Shown: positions 44,736 to 57,474 of the stretch, piece by piece | Position numbering within the stretch: position 1 is the stretch's first letter | Layout: each line of letters starts with the position of its first letter | Origin: Euphorbia lathyris | Lineage: Eukaryota > Streptophyta > Magnoliopsida > Malpighiales > Euphorbiaceae | Length of the DNA stretch: 64,000 bases | Direction of reading: 5' to 3' | Assembly: GCF_963576675.1 (NCBI RefSeq) | Contig: NC_088916.1 | Span: 79,811,501 to 79,875,500 of the forward strand | Program-made: the position numbers and the translations under genes | The notes under the pieces: model-generated | Told to the model about the DNA's origin: nothing | The model's input: only the letters and a program-made list of their open reading frames with translations | Databases searched by the model: none

Positions 44736-45430
44736 TGTCGGCGTTGCACGTGCGCTATCCTCTATTTTAATTCTATTATATTAAAATAAAAAGATTTTTA
44801 GTGACTCAGCCAAGTAAAAGATCATATAACACTACGCACCCTAGCTTATCCTAGCCTAGCTGCCTCTCAATCTATTGCTGGGGATTGCATTACCCTATTT
44901 TATGCAACCTATTCTTATAGCAAAATTAAATATATTCCTAACTCTGTCACATTTTATTTATTTATTATACTACTTTACAAGAAAAAAAATTCAAATATAG
45001 TTTTGTCATTATGTGAGGGATTCATCATCTCTAATGAACTATAATGAACCATTTATTAGGTGTATGTTTCAGCTTTTTAGAAAAGTGTTTAGCATTCCAC
45101 TTCAAATCACATGAAATATACATCGTTTAGTTAAATTTATATAACCGAAGCGTTTTAGAGTTTTTCACGAAAAGCTTATTTTTTGAACTTTTCATGAATA
45201 GTTTTTTTTGTGTTATTTGTTATTGACAAAATTATCATTCTTATTTACACAAAATATGTTTATTCTTTAACATTATTTCTATTTCTATAACATAATTACC
45301 GAAAGAAGTGCGTTCAATAAAAATTTTATTTTTATTTTTTATTTAGATTATTTTATTAATTTGTGTAATACTTTTTTATTTTATACTTTTTTTTATTGAT
45401 TAATTTAAAATATGTCCATATTAGACATTT
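44736..45430. other. no gene seen
   Basis: AT-rich spacer before LINE C. There are short words similar to hAT miniature elements near 45060-45180, but no paired ends. Confidence 0.4.
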
Positions 45431-45720
45431 TAAATACTAACATCAGCTATCCTCCTTTCTATGGATTTGTTGTGTTGGAATGTTAGAGGTGCGGCTAGCA
45501 AGGCTACCCGTATCCATGTTAATGATCTAATTAAACATTTTAACCCTTCTTGTTTTGCTTTAATGGAAACTAAGATTAGTGGAGATAAAGCAGATGAGGT
45601 GGTTAAAAAGTTTAGGAGCTGGAACTGTGTTAGATCGGAGACTACTGGCCGAGCTGGGGGGGATTTGACTTTTCTGGAAGCCAGATCGGATTCATTTCGA
45701 TATTATTAGCATGGACAAGC

Positions 45721-46780
45721 TGTCACACCCGACCCTAAATGACCTCAATCGGCATCGGGCGTGAAATGGAAAGATAATAATCAATACTTAGGAGTCTCCA
45801 ATTTATCCACATATCATTATATTACAATTGCAATACCAAAGTTCTAACCATAATTCTAACAATAAGCAGCCAATTTCCAAACCTCGCCTAATTGGGCGGT
45901 AACCTTCTCTCTATCATGTACTTTTTCACCTAAAAACATTAAAACATTTAAAAATGTGAGACAAAAATCTCAGTAAGAAACTATCCGCTATAAAAACCAA
46001 CTTTACTTAACATAGCTACATATATACCTTTATAAAGGGATTTAATCAAAACGTTATTAAATATACTCAAAACCAAAGTTCATAATATAGTCAAAGTAGT
46101 AAACCAAACACCAAAAATATATAATCTTGTATCGACTCTTGAGTTCAAAACCTTATTAAATAGTATAATCAAATAAGCGTTTTATCAAACCCAAATCGTA
46201 ATCAATATCCTTTGATTATATATATATTTATATACATCAAACTCAAAATATAGTTGATAGTTACTTACCTTGGCTGTTAATTGAAAACCACAAACCCGTT
46301 CAATTCGCCTCTAAACTCTGTCTAAGCCATTTCTCTCTAAACACTACCGAAACTCAAAACCTCTTCGGCTAGGACTTAGATCTATGTATAAGGATGCTAT
46401 GGTTCCAATTTCAAATGACTCGGACGGTCGAATCTCCGTAAATCAAAGAAACGGTGGAGAAACGGTTCAAGAACGATAAAAAAAAGTCGAAGAAGCAGAG
46501 GAAGGAAGATAAGAAAAGAAAAAAAAAAAGAAAAAGAAAGATGCTAATGATGATGACCAATCCTCTGGTAATATATATCCAAATTTGGAAAAAATACAAT
46601 TTGATCCTCCATCTTTATATAATCTTTTAACAATTATTCTAAACTTTTAATTTATACCTAAAACCACCAAATGAACTCCAAACTTTTACTAGAACACCAA
46701 ATAAAAATCACAAACCTAATAATTATAATATATAATACTATCAAGGTATAAATTCTAGAAATTTAGACCCGGACGTGACA
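45721..46780. mobile_element. solo LTR 1 in LINE C (family S)
   Basis: It starts TGTCACACCCGACCC and ends GGACGTGACA, with target duplication caagc at 45716-45720 and 46781-46785. The length is 1,060 bp. Its start, including 'aatcggcatcgggcgtgaaat', is the inverted match of the end of the LTR at 51879-53916, so both belong to one family in opposite orientations. Confidence 0.9.
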
Positions 46781-47069
46781 CAAGCAGTTTATTCACTGTA
46801 AAGTGAGTGTCTCCGGTAATAATTCTTTTTAGTTACCCTGGTGTATGCTGACCCTATTTTAGCCAATCGGAAACGGCTTTGGGAGGTTCTTTACTCTATG
46901 AGTGTCAGCATATCTGAGCCCTAGTTTGTGGCGGTTGACTTTAATGATATTGCTTTTATGAGTGATCAGAGAGGAGGTTCGCATCATTATGTTAATTGCT
47001 GCCTTCATCATAAGAATAGTATGGATTTATGTGGGCTTTCTGATCTTGGAGCCTCCGGTCATAAGTTCA

Positions 47070-48608
47070 TGTTGAGCGATTTCCGCAAGTGCACGGTATA
47101 CGCTTGTAGTAATAAAAGATATCGATCCCACAGGGAACGTTTTTTAACAAAAACTTATTTTGAATTGGTTAAATATACTTTTAAAATTTATAAAATGGAA
47201 AATCGTTAAATCGGATTTGGTTTTGAAATTGCTAGAATGAGAATTAGATTAGAGTATGAAAATGTTAGAAAATACTTCTGATTAGGAGTGAATTTGCAAG
47301 ACAGGAATGTTTAGTACTTTTTAGAAAAGTAAACAAATATATTCGTTTGCATTAAGCAAAGAAAACAACTTTAAACTTTGTATAAATTATGACGATGAAA
47401 TAAATGACGGAACCTCTAATTTTTAGGCTTTGAACGCAACAATCCTCCTAACTGGTTTAGATTGCTTCCTTAACCAAATTAAAACTCTACCGAGATAATA
47501 ATTTGTCTAAGTGTTCAACAAAGTTTCCTTGTAAAGATTTTGAATTAAATACGTTTTAATGAAAACACCAGCATCAATCCACTTTGGATCCTTTACCAAA
47601 GTGCTGCATAAAAATCTATCGAATAGAACAGACTTTATTAGATGAAATATAAATTGATACAAGTTTACAGAGAACATGGAGCATGGAAACATCCGACGAC
47701 TTGCAAGTGAACGGGTTGTCAATCCTTTCCTTGGGTTTCGTTAGAGTTTGTCAGACTCAGGGGCGGATCCTCTATTCAATCTTCTCGTTGAATCTTCGTA
47801 ATAGAGACGGGGTCTGTCTACTACCAAAATGTAAACTAAATTTGAACAATGTCTAAACGCTACTATGTTTGTTATTATTGAATAAACAATGTGTGTACAT
47901 CATATTGCTTTGAACAGAAATGAACTCTAATCTCTGACTCATTTTTGAGTCAGAGTTTCTGCATAACTCTTGCACTAATCTTAAAATCTAACTCTCTCTT
48001 TATTCATCTCAACTCTCAAATCAACTCTTTATTTATAGATGTTGAAGAGTCGTGATTGAAGTGTCGTGTCCGTTGTGGAGAGTCGTGTCCGTTGTGAAGA
48101 GACGTTTCTATCCACCCGAACGAACGTGTTTCTTGGAATTTGAACATGTGTTTGTTGTGCTTGCAGAATTTCTGCTCTTACCGAGAATAATTAATTCTCA
48201 GCCGAGAATGGGGGAGTGATTTTTCAGCCTTCAGACGAAAGGGAGAAGCTGCTGGTCGACGCGTGTCGCGACCGAGAATTTGGGATTCTCGGTCGCGGCC
48301 CCCAAAATTCTCTACCGAGAATTTGGATTCTCAACCGAGAATATGAATTTTTCTCCTATTTCTGACTTTGTCCTTATCTTCCTTATATCAGTGTGCTGAT
48401 TTCTTCGTCTTTTGGCTCCTAACTTAGGGTTTTTCCTTCGTTTTTGACCTCTTTTCGTTCCTATTTGGATTTAACCAAATATTTATATACCTTGCAAGAA
48501 AGAAACATATTCGAGAGTAAAAGTTTTCTAAACAGATATAAACAGCACGAATTTATAGCAAAACTGATGTAATTATTGATGATATTTAGGTATATTTTGG
48601 GCTTAACA
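47070..48608. mobile_element. solo LTR 2 in LINE C
   Basis: It starts TGTTGAGC and ends GCTTAACA, with target duplication gttca at 47065-47069 and 48609-48613. The length is 1,539 bp. Early words gcaagtgcacgg and 'gatatcgatcccacaggga' are common to a group of plant gypsy LTRs. Related to the fragment at 39545-40840. It contains three ccgagaat hairpin words at 48178-48345. Confidence 0.9.
48178..48345. repeat. hairpin words built on ccgagaat inside solo LTR 2
   Basis: The central one is a perfect 13-5-13 palindrome: arms cgcgaccgagaat (48267-48279) and attctcggtcgcg (48285-48297). Weaker ones lie near 48180-48200 and 48314-48330. The related LTR fragment at 39545-40840 has hairpins of the same size at a similar distance from its end, but built on tacagagatt. 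Confidence 0.85.
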
Positions 48609-51600
48609 GTTCACTTGGAAGCGCAACAGTACCTTTGTTCGGTTGGATAAAGTTTACGCTAATGTTTTAGCTCAGACTTCTTTCCCTGAGAGTTATGTGT
48701 TAAATCTCCCGTTCCGCCATTCGGATCACTGTCCTATTTTATTTAGGCCGTTGAGTGGCAATCGTCCTAGGGGTGAGAGACCGTTCCGTTATCAATTGGC
48801 TTTGGAGTCTCATCCTAAGTTTAAGGATTTCGTTCATGATAATTGGAAACCTCACTCGAATGTCCTTCAAGCTGCTGAAGGATTCAAGAATAATGTGCTG
48901 GGGTGGAATAGAAATGTTTTTGGGCACATTATTATAAGGAAGAATAAGTTATTGAATAGGATGGAGGGTATTCAGCGTAGGTTGGAGGTGAGGTTTGATC
49001 ACGGTTTGGATGGCCTCCTTAGAACCCTTCAGAAGGAGCTGGAGGCTGTGCTCAGGCAGGAGGAGCTTCTTTAGTTTCAAAAGTCTAGGAAGTCCTGGAT
49101 AAGAGATGGGGATTGTAATACCAGGTATTTCCATCTTTCTACCATTGTTAGAAGGCGGAGGAATAGAATTGATGCCATTAAGGACTCTAATGGTGATTGG
49201 GTGTATGAAGATGAGGAGATTCAGAGATTGGCCCTGGAATTCTATAAGGATCTGTTTAAAGAGGAGCCTGTTTATCTGGAGAGGGCTCACTCTGTTGCTA
49301 CTTTTCCTATGATTGGAGAGGATAACATTCAGGATGCCTTTCACCCTATATCCCTGAAGGAAACAGACCAAGCCATTTTTAGTATTGGGGCTACTAAAGC
49401 TCCTGAGATTGATGGTCTGCCTGCTGGTTTTTACCATAAGCACTGGGAGGTTGTGAAGGAAGGTATCTATAATTTTATCATAGGTGTTTTTAATGGTTCT
49501 CAGGATATAGAGCTGGTGAATAGAACCCTTCTGGTTCTGATTCCTAAAATTGAGAAGCCTTCTTCCTTTTTGCATATGAGACCTATCAGTCTTTGTAATG
49601 TTCTTTATAAGACTGTTACAAAGATTGTGGCTAATAGAATCTGTTGCATTCTTCCTGAGATCATCTGCCAGAATCAGGGAAGTTTTGTGCCTGGTAGACA
49701 AATGATGGATAATGTGGTGATTGCCCAAGAGATGGTCCACACGATGAAGATCAGGAAGGGGAAGAAAGGCATTGTGGCTCTTAAGTTGGATTTGGAGAAA
49801 GCCTATGATCGCATCAACTGGAGTTTCCTGATGGAGAGTCTGGAAAGAGCAAGGATCCCTGACAGTTGGAGAAGGTTAATTAAGGTTTGTATCTCTTCTC
49901 CTGTTTTTCAAGTTATGATTAATGGTGATATGTCGGAGGAATTCTCTCTGGGCCGGGGTATCCGTCAGGGTGACCCAATGAGTCCCTTCCTTTTCGTTAT
50001 TGTTATGGAGAGGTTGTCTCATCTGATTCAATATGCTATTGATAATGGGAATTTCCACCCAGTGGCTATCAATAGTTTCTGTCCCCAGGTTACTCACTTA
50101 TTCTTTGCAGATGATGTCCTAATCTTCCTGGAAGATAATGAGGAGCAGTTGAGTGTTAGTATGGATATTCTTGATTGTTTCTGTTCGGCCTCTGGGCAGA
50201 AGCTTAATGTCCAGAAGTCTAGGATGATGTGCTCTAAAAATATGAACCAGAGAGTCTGTAAAAGGTTAAGTGATCTGTCGGGTATTCCTCTGACTGGCTC
50301 CCTAGGGAAGTATCTGGGTATTCCCCTCCACAGTGAGAGAGTGTCTAAGGTGTCTTTTAAAGATACTTTGGATAAAGCTAATATGAAGTGTGCCACGTGG
50401 AAAGCCAAGACTCTCTCTCTCGCTGGCCACCTTACATTAATTCAATCTGTTAATTGTGCGACTCCCAATCATATTATGCAGGCTTGTCATCTTCCGGATC
50501 CTGTGCTTAAAGATCTTGATAAAATTAATCGTAGGTTCCTGTGGGGGGAAGCTGAGGAGGGGAGAAAGATCCATCTTGTGCCTTGGAGTGAGGTTTGTCA
50601 GCCTAAAGATTCAGGAGGTCTGGGCATTAAGAAAGCTAAAGATAATAATAAAGTCTTATTAATGAAACTCCTGTGGCGAATGTGGCAGTGTCCTACAGCT
50701 CTCTGGGTCCAGCTCTTATGCGGGAAGTACCAGAAGGATAAGGTGTTGGGGGGGCCTAAGGAGAGAATGGTTAATTGTTCATTTCTTTGGAAAGGCATTA
50801 GTGCTGTGTTTGCTGAATTTTGTTTTGGGATTGGGTGGAATGTGGGTAATGGCAGGTCCATCAGTTTCTGGAAGGATATTTGGGTAGGTAAGAAGCCTTT
50901 ATTGGAGGTTTGTACTTCCTTGCCTCCATTGGACGTTCAGGACTGGAGGATTGCTGATGTTGTGGATTCTGAGGGTGAGTGGATTTGGGATAAATTTGAT
51001 TCTTACATCAGTCTGGAATCGCTCCTTTCTATTAGAGGGGTTCACATTAGTAATCAAATTGAGGATCATGATAGTTACTGTTGGGCGCTGACAAACAATG
51101 GGGCCTATTCGTGTAAATCTGCTTTTCAGGCATTCTATCAGGGTTTAGATTCTTCTTCCCCAGGGGTGTGGAAGACGATTTGGAGCTTGAAAGTACCATA
51201 CCGCATTAGGAGCTTCCTGTGGCTTGGGGCGAGGAATAGGTTGCTTACTAACTCGGATAGAAAAAGGAGGCACCTGGTGGATTCTGGAGCCTGTGGCAGA
51301 TGCAGAGGGTTTGAGGAGACGTTGTGCCATGCTCTCAGGGATTGTGAGAAAAGTTTAGAGGTTTGGAGAAGAATTCTCCCTAGGGATGTGCTTCCTTCCT
51401 TTTTAGCCCATTCTAAAAATAATTGGTTTGTTGATGGTATTAATGGGATTCTTCTGCCTGGGAATCAAGGTGTTCTTCTTTTTGTGGCGGTGTGCCATCA
51501 GATTTGGAGGTGGCGGAACGAGGAGATCTTTGGAGGAGGAGTGGTTTCTATGCCATATGTCCTTGATTTCTTTTCTAAGAAGATTAGTACCTGGGTTGAG

Positions 51601-51878
51601 AGTTTTGGTGAGGACCCCTTAGCTAGGGTGGTTCAGAGGAAGGAGGTCAATCTTTTAGGCTGGTGTAGGCCGAGTGAAGGTGTGATTAAGCTCAACACTG
51701 ATGGTTCTTATCTGAGAGACGGGAGAATTGCTCCAGGAGGGGTTCTTAGAGACGATGGAGGCAGGTGGGTTTCTGGCTTCTCTCAGAATTTGGGTATTGG
51801 TTCTTCCTTTTCTGCAGAGCTTTGGGGGATTCTCTCTGGCCTGAAGCTGGCTAAGGATCTAGGGGTGAAGAAGCTTCT

Positions 51879-53916
51879 TGTCACATCCGTGTCCCTAATT
51901 TTAGTTATTATACCCTAATATAAAGTTATATTATAGTTGTTTATTGATTGAAGAGTTAATTAAATATTATGGATATAGATTGGAGGCTAATTTCATACCT
52001 TAAGTGTAAATTAAAAGTTTAGGGTAAGTTTTAAAAGAAGTTAAAGTTTAGAGGGACCAAAAGGGAGATTTTCCCTTATTGGGAACATCAATCCCAAACA
52101 TGCATTTCGGATATCCATGAGACAATATTATAAAAAAAATTGATAATAATAATAATAAAATAATAATATAATTTAATAGATAAAAAAAAACATGCATTTA
52201 ACACATGTGTATTACTTGTCCTAATTTGAGCTACTCTTAAGCCATATGTCCATACCTTAATCCAAATGTCATGTATCTTAATTTAGTTTGTTGAATTTCA
52301 TATAACAATACATGTAGATAGACATGAGTGAGGGAATTAGAGAAAAAAAAAATGGAGTCCAAGGCTATTAAAAAGAAAATGATAGCAAATTTATAATCAA
52401 GTCTTTTTCTATGAAAAAGAAAAGGATTGTCTTTGAAACATGATTTTCACCCATTATGTTCTCTCTTCATAATTTATTCAATGGTGCAATTGTTCTCAAT
52501 GTTCGGAGATCCGATTTAGAGAGTCTTAGAATAAGTTCGTACGGGACAATTCTAGACAGATTTAAGACTCGGACTGTGTCTTTCATCGATTAATTATCGA
52601 AGTAAGTAATTTATCAACTACCTTTTTATGATTTTGAGTATCTATACATATATGTTAAGTGATCTTTATAAATTTTATTTCTTAATCTAATATTTGATTT
52701 TAAGATGGTTATATTAGTATTTTTTATAACTTATAATTTATGAAATAAAGGTTATATATATGCTTATTTATGTGCTTATTTTAAGAAATTGAAGTTAGTA
52801 TTGATAAGTATATTTGTAAATTATTTATTAGTGATTTTAGTACAATTATGGTTTATGATTGAATATTTTTGGAAATTAATTGAGAAAAGTACTTGGAAAC
52901 TTTATGATGTTGATTTATGATATATTTATGATTTTAAGTTATATTATGAAATTATAATATTTTTAGTATCCATCAAGAGTAATCCGGATAGGTGACTTTA
53001 ATTAAAGTCCGTATTTAGTGAGAAATACGGCTTGTGTACACAGTTGGAAGACCTATCGGGTATGGCAAAGAAGTGTTGAGTAAGACCATGCGGGATAGGC
53101 AAATTATGAGATATCTCGATTCTATTATATTGTGGGGATTGATACATACGGGGATTATCTCTCAGATGGATACGGTTTGTGAAGTATTTATTGAGATACG
53201 ATTTATGAAGTATTTATCGAGATATGATTTATGAAGTATTTATTGATATACAGTTATGAAATATTTATTGATATACAGTTGATGAAATATTTATTGAGAT
53301 ACAGTTTATAAAGTATTTATCAAAATACGACGAGTTTTATATTAAGTGTTTTAATACAGTGATTTACGTCTTGGACTATGTGTGGTATTTTGATAGCAAA
53401 CTTGATATTTTAAATTGCATATTTGGTTATTTTGAGTATTTTATTATGGTTTTGTCCATAAAATGTTCAGTTTTAAGAACATGAATTTTATACGATACAT
53501 TTTGGAAATTAAAATATATATATATATAGTTATTTTGAGTATAAGTATTTTATGTAGTTGATAATTGCTTACTGAGATTTTTGTCTCATCTTTTCAAATG
53601 TTTTAATGTTTTAGGTGAGAAAGAGCAAGGTATAGGAGAAGTTATTGGTTGATAGACAAGGTTGAAGTGTCAAGTCATTGACTTTGTCCTTAGTTAGGAC
53701 ATTTGCCTCTCATTTGGAGATTTGATTGTATTGGGTAATATTTTAAGACTTGAATGTAGTAAAAATATGGATTTATTTTATAATATATCTAATAGGAATT
53801 CTTGAAAAGTATGATATTTATGATATTTGGATAATTTGGAGACTCTTAAGTGTTGATTGTGATCTTTCTATTTCACGCCCGATGCCGATTGAGGTCGTTT
53901 AGGGTTGGGTGTGACA
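51879..53916. mobile_element. solo LTR 3 in LINE C (family S, inverted relative to LTR 1)
   Basis: It starts TGTCACATCCGTGTCC and ends GGTTGGGTGTGACA, with target duplication cttct at 51874-51878 and 53917-53921. At 2,038 bp it is about twice as long as LTR 1, although both ends match LTR 1 inverted. The extra length lies in the middle and includes a tandem tract around 53200-53330 (repeated tgaagtatttattgagatac-like words). Confidence 0.88.
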
Positions 53917-54304
53917 CTTCTGGTTGAGTCAGATAACCAAGAAGCGGTTAAAATGATTTCTGAGGGCAAGTCTGTTTGCCGGAATAGCTTGAATATTATT
54001 AAAGGCATTAAAAGGATTGGGTCCTCCTTTGAGTCTATTAAGTTTGTTCATATTTATAGGGAGCAGAACCGCGTCGCGGATCGTCTTGCAATGGAAGGAC
54101 ACTCTGGTTTGTTGGGTCTTTCTACCTTTTCTTCTCCACCGGGCTTCATTTCTTCTTTGATCTTGGAGGATGTGGTGGGGGTCAATTTTCCTAGGCTGAT
54201 CCCGGGTTGAGTTGTTTTGTTTGTTTGTTTTTTTTTCTTTCCTTTCCTTCCAAAAAAATAAAAATAAATACTAACATCAGCATTTTAATATAATTTTACT
54301 AAAC

Positions 54305-55195
54305 ACTATGAACTGTTTGGTTCAGCTGCTGTTGCAGTTAGCAGTTGCAGTAAGCTGTTTGCAGTTAGCTAATAGTTGTTTGTTGTTAGCTAATTAATAA
54401 TTAGTGTTTGGTAATTTACAAAGAGTTATTGCTGTTAATATATGAAAAGACGAAAATATTCATTATTTAATAATATAAAATAATAATATAAATAACATGG
54501 TGTACAAATATTGATAAAAATAATCTAAATAAAAGATAGTAAAAGTTTATTAATTATATAAATGTCCATATTATTATTTTTCAAATGCTAACATAAATAA
54601 ATAAATGTAATGTCTAAATACTATTTTTAAATATGATGAAATCATAGTATATTTTATTAAAGCATATTACTGGAAATTTGATGAAATCATGGTATATTTT
54701 ATCTTGTCTAATGGTATATTTTATCAAAAGGCAAATGTATAATTCGTTGGGATGAAAAATAATATAGAATGATTATATATGTCAGGTTACTAGTAATAGG
54801 GATATTTTTTTAAGAATACCCAATGTAAATACGAATAAAAATTGGGCTAATTTTATCAAAAGTTAAACAGCTAAAATAGCGTTTCGTGAAAAGCTATAAA
54901 TTGGAGCTTTTAGTGAACCGCTCATGTTTGCTTCAAAACCGCTAACCACTGCGGTTTTATAATCGTAACCAAACATTATACTATTAGCGGTTTGGTATAA
55001 AACCGCTAAAAGCTCATGCGAAACGCTAAAACAAACACCCTCTAATAATTAAACAGCTAACAGCACACAACAAACAGTTTACTGCAACCGCAAACAACTA
55101 ACAACAATAGAAATTGCGTAGTTTATTAAATTGATGATGTGACAGTTTACTGCAACCGCAAACAACTAATAGCTAACAGCTGAACCAAACAGACT
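54305..55195. mobile_element. hAT-like inverted-repeat element
   Basis: The left end, ctgtttggttcagctgctgt, is mirrored at the right (agctgaaccaaacag), with 'tttgcagttagctaatagttg' words in both arms. Part of the right arm is duplicated (55060-55115 and 55141-55185), separated by gattaaattgatgatgtgac-like sequence. The ends resemble common plant hAT miniature elements. No clear 8-bp target duplication was fixed. Confidence 0.55.
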
Positions 55196-55199
55196 CTTA

Positions 55200-56137
55200 T
55201 TAGACTCCTTTATTAAACTCTCTCTCGTCTTATCAACCGCTTAATAGATATTGAGTAGTTTATTTAGCTTTTGACACTTTTTATATATTTATTTTAATTT
55301 TTAAAATATTTGATAAAATTTAATTAATTGGTGTATCCTTTGCGATTGGTGAATCCATTATGATTGAGAAGTTATAGAGTTTAACCATAGAAGTTTGCTA
55401 GTTTAATAAATTAAGTTTATTAAATTGATGATGTGACATGTATATTGAATAGTTGTGAGTACGTACAATTGAAGATGCTCTTATAGTGGTCTCTTATTTG
55501 TGAGTGTCAAATTGATATTTTTTGAGTGTGTTTATATAAAATTTAAAATCTCATACACAGTTCCCATAGAATTTTCGACGTTTTTTAATGACCAGTGGGT
55601 GTTTAAGTCCCTCTTGCTCCACCTAGATCCATATGTAGATGAGCGTCTGTTTTTTTTTTTGTTGCACGACGAGGACGGGGGAATTGTTGTTCACAAAATT
55701 AATAACTTTTAAATTGAAACTGTCAATTTGATCGTTGATGACATAAAAAAAACGATTTTTTTAAAAAGAATTGATGATATTTTAAACCATTTTAATTCTT
55801 GAATTTTTTACTTTTGATGTTATTTAAATTTGTTTAGTTAGGAGAAATAAAATGAATGTTGAAAAAAAAAAAATTCTCAAAATTGTGATTTTGGAAAATT
55901 TATAACATTACCATAATTTTTATTTTGAGAATAATGTCAACCTAAAAGTTTTTATTTTGATAAGGACAAAGATTTCAACCATGTTTTTGAAAAAAAAAAC
56001 ACAGACACCTACTACAAATCAACGAAATTACAAGTTATATTTAGAAATTTCCCTAATTTACACATTGAGTCGCTATTTAAATATAATTACACACCTTAAA
56101 AGTTTCTTCAAAAATATTTAAATTATTAAATATGTTA
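55200..56137. other. no gene seen
   Basis: AT-rich spacer. Words near 55780-55960 recall the interior of family A elements but without ends, possibly an old fragment. Confidence 0.4.
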
Positions 56138-56145
56138 GTTTCTAT

Positions 56146-56604
56146 TAGACCTGGCCACGGGCCCGGGTACCCGCCCGGCCCGTCCAGGCCCGTGTCCCTT
56201 GGACCGGGCTTGGACAATGAAATTTACTCTTAGACCCAGCCCGGCCCAGGCCCGCCAAAGCCCGCCTATTTTTTTGGGCGGGCTTGGGACATATAAAAAT
56301 ATCACGGCCCGGCCCAGCCCGGCCCGCCTTATTAATATTAATTAAAAAATTTATATATTTATAATTAAAAATTTATTTTAAGTATAAATTTGATTTTTTA
56401 TAATTGGAAATTATGTATATTTTTTTAGGTGGGCTTATATGGGTTGGGCTTGGGATTTGATTTTTAGGCCCGAGCCCAGCCCAGCCCGGCCCGAGCCTGC
56501 CTAAATTAATACTGGGCTGGGCTGGGCTTGGGACGAGCACTTTTACACAAAAGCCCGCTAGGCCCAGCCCGAACTCGGCCCAACCCGGCCCATGGACAGG
56601 TCTG
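56146..56604. mobile_element. hAT-type miniature element with GC-rich arms
   Basis: It starts TAGACCTGGCCACGGGC and its right end, inverted, reads CAGACCTGTCCATGGGC. The arms are packed with ggcccggcc words around an AT-rich centre. The 8-bp target duplication gtttctat is exact at 56138-56145 and 56605-56612, the hAT length. Confidence 0.9.
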
Positions 56605-56612
56605 GTTTCTAT

Positions 56613-57474
56613 ACAAAGATCTAACTTGTTGAATATAACAAAAATTAATAAAAGCTGATTACACTTACTTTTAGTTAACTGATTTGACTAGCTGATTGTA
56701 TAAACTTGTTTGGTAAAACTTAGCTAATTGCTAATAGCTCTTTTGTGTATAATATGGGTGTACATAAAAATCTACAAAACCGAAAATAAGATTAATCGAA
56801 ACCGATGGACTACTGTACGGTTTTTAATTTTAAAAATAGTGGTTAATGGTTACGGTTTTCATATTCTAAAAACCACGGTTAACCGAAACTGACCGAATTC
56901 AATTAAATATATAAAAATATATTTATGTATATTTATATTTATACATATAATTATATATTAGCCTACTTAAAATAAATACAGAAATCAATAGCAAAAAATT
57001 CATAAGAAATACTATTTATTTCCGGTGACTAAGACTCAACGATGAAATATTTCGTCCCAAATGTCGTCGTACTATCAAATTTATCACAAAGTAGATAGTT
57101 AGTGAAATTAATATACATGTATAGGCTTAGTTGGTAAAGCATAGAGGATCAGAATTAAAGTCCAAAAAACATAGTACTTTGATGTCTTAAAGAGTTGTTG
57201 TAAGGGAAAAATGCAGTGTCCAATCCATAGTCCGCACGTACATAATGCACGCACATCTTCCTCTCCGTTGTTAATCTCTTCAACTCGCCATTGACCCGTC
57301 GTTCCACTCACAATAGAAATTAGAAGTTTTTTTTTATTTACTAGTGGTTAGAAACCGAAATAAAAGGTTAACCCATCGAAATAATTGGTTAACCAATTAG
57401 TGGTTAACCGAATTTAGTGGACTAGTGTATGGTTAGTGTTTTAACCGACCTAAATTCGCTTTCGCTTAATAATC
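56613..57474. other. no gene seen; repeated accg words
   Basis: AT-rich with repeated 'aaccgaaa' and 'ggttaacc' words at 56770-56900 and 57340-57450 in opposite orientations, suggesting an old fold-back element of about 700 bp. The ends could not be set. Confidence 0.4.

Larger units (their letters stand above)
45461..54210 (+). pseudogene. LINE C ORF2 in four pieces
   Basis: Pieces at 45461-45715, 46786-47069, 48609-51878 and 53917-54210 make one endonuclease, reverse transcriptase and RNase H. Endonuclease: LLCWNVRGAAS, METKISG, VDFND (usual GDFND changed to V) and HSDHCPILF. Reverse transcriptase: IDGLPAGFYHKHW, RQGDPMSPF and FFADDVLIF. RNase H: NTDGSYLRDG, SAELWGIL, ESDNQE and RVADRLA, ending FPRLIPG. 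The 48643-51878 stretch has a single stop, TAG 49072-49074 (W in relatives). Other stops and a frameshift lie in the first two pieces. The last two pieces join in frame when the third LTR is removed. Confidence 0.9.
45448..54264 (+). mobile_element. LINE C: L1-type retrotransposon cut by three solo LTRs
   Basis: A 17-bp target duplication, taaatactaacatcagc, at 45431-45447 and 54265-54281 brackets the element, which ends in an A-rich tail. Without its insertions it is about 4.2 kb and begins 13 bp before the ORF2 ATG, so it is 5' truncated. Three LTR insertions (45721-46780, 47070-48608, 51879-53916) each have their own 5-bp target duplication inside the LINE. It is a different lineage from LINE A and B (FADD rather than YADD). 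Confidence 0.94.

Noticed and set aside
48949..49740. 263-codon minus-strand frame inside LINE C
   Set aside because: Antisense of the reverse transcriptase; the plus strand has RQGDPMSPF and FADD.
55500..55712. 70-codon open frame
   Set aside because: Single frame in AT-rich spacer with no homologous pattern and no neighbours that would make an exon.
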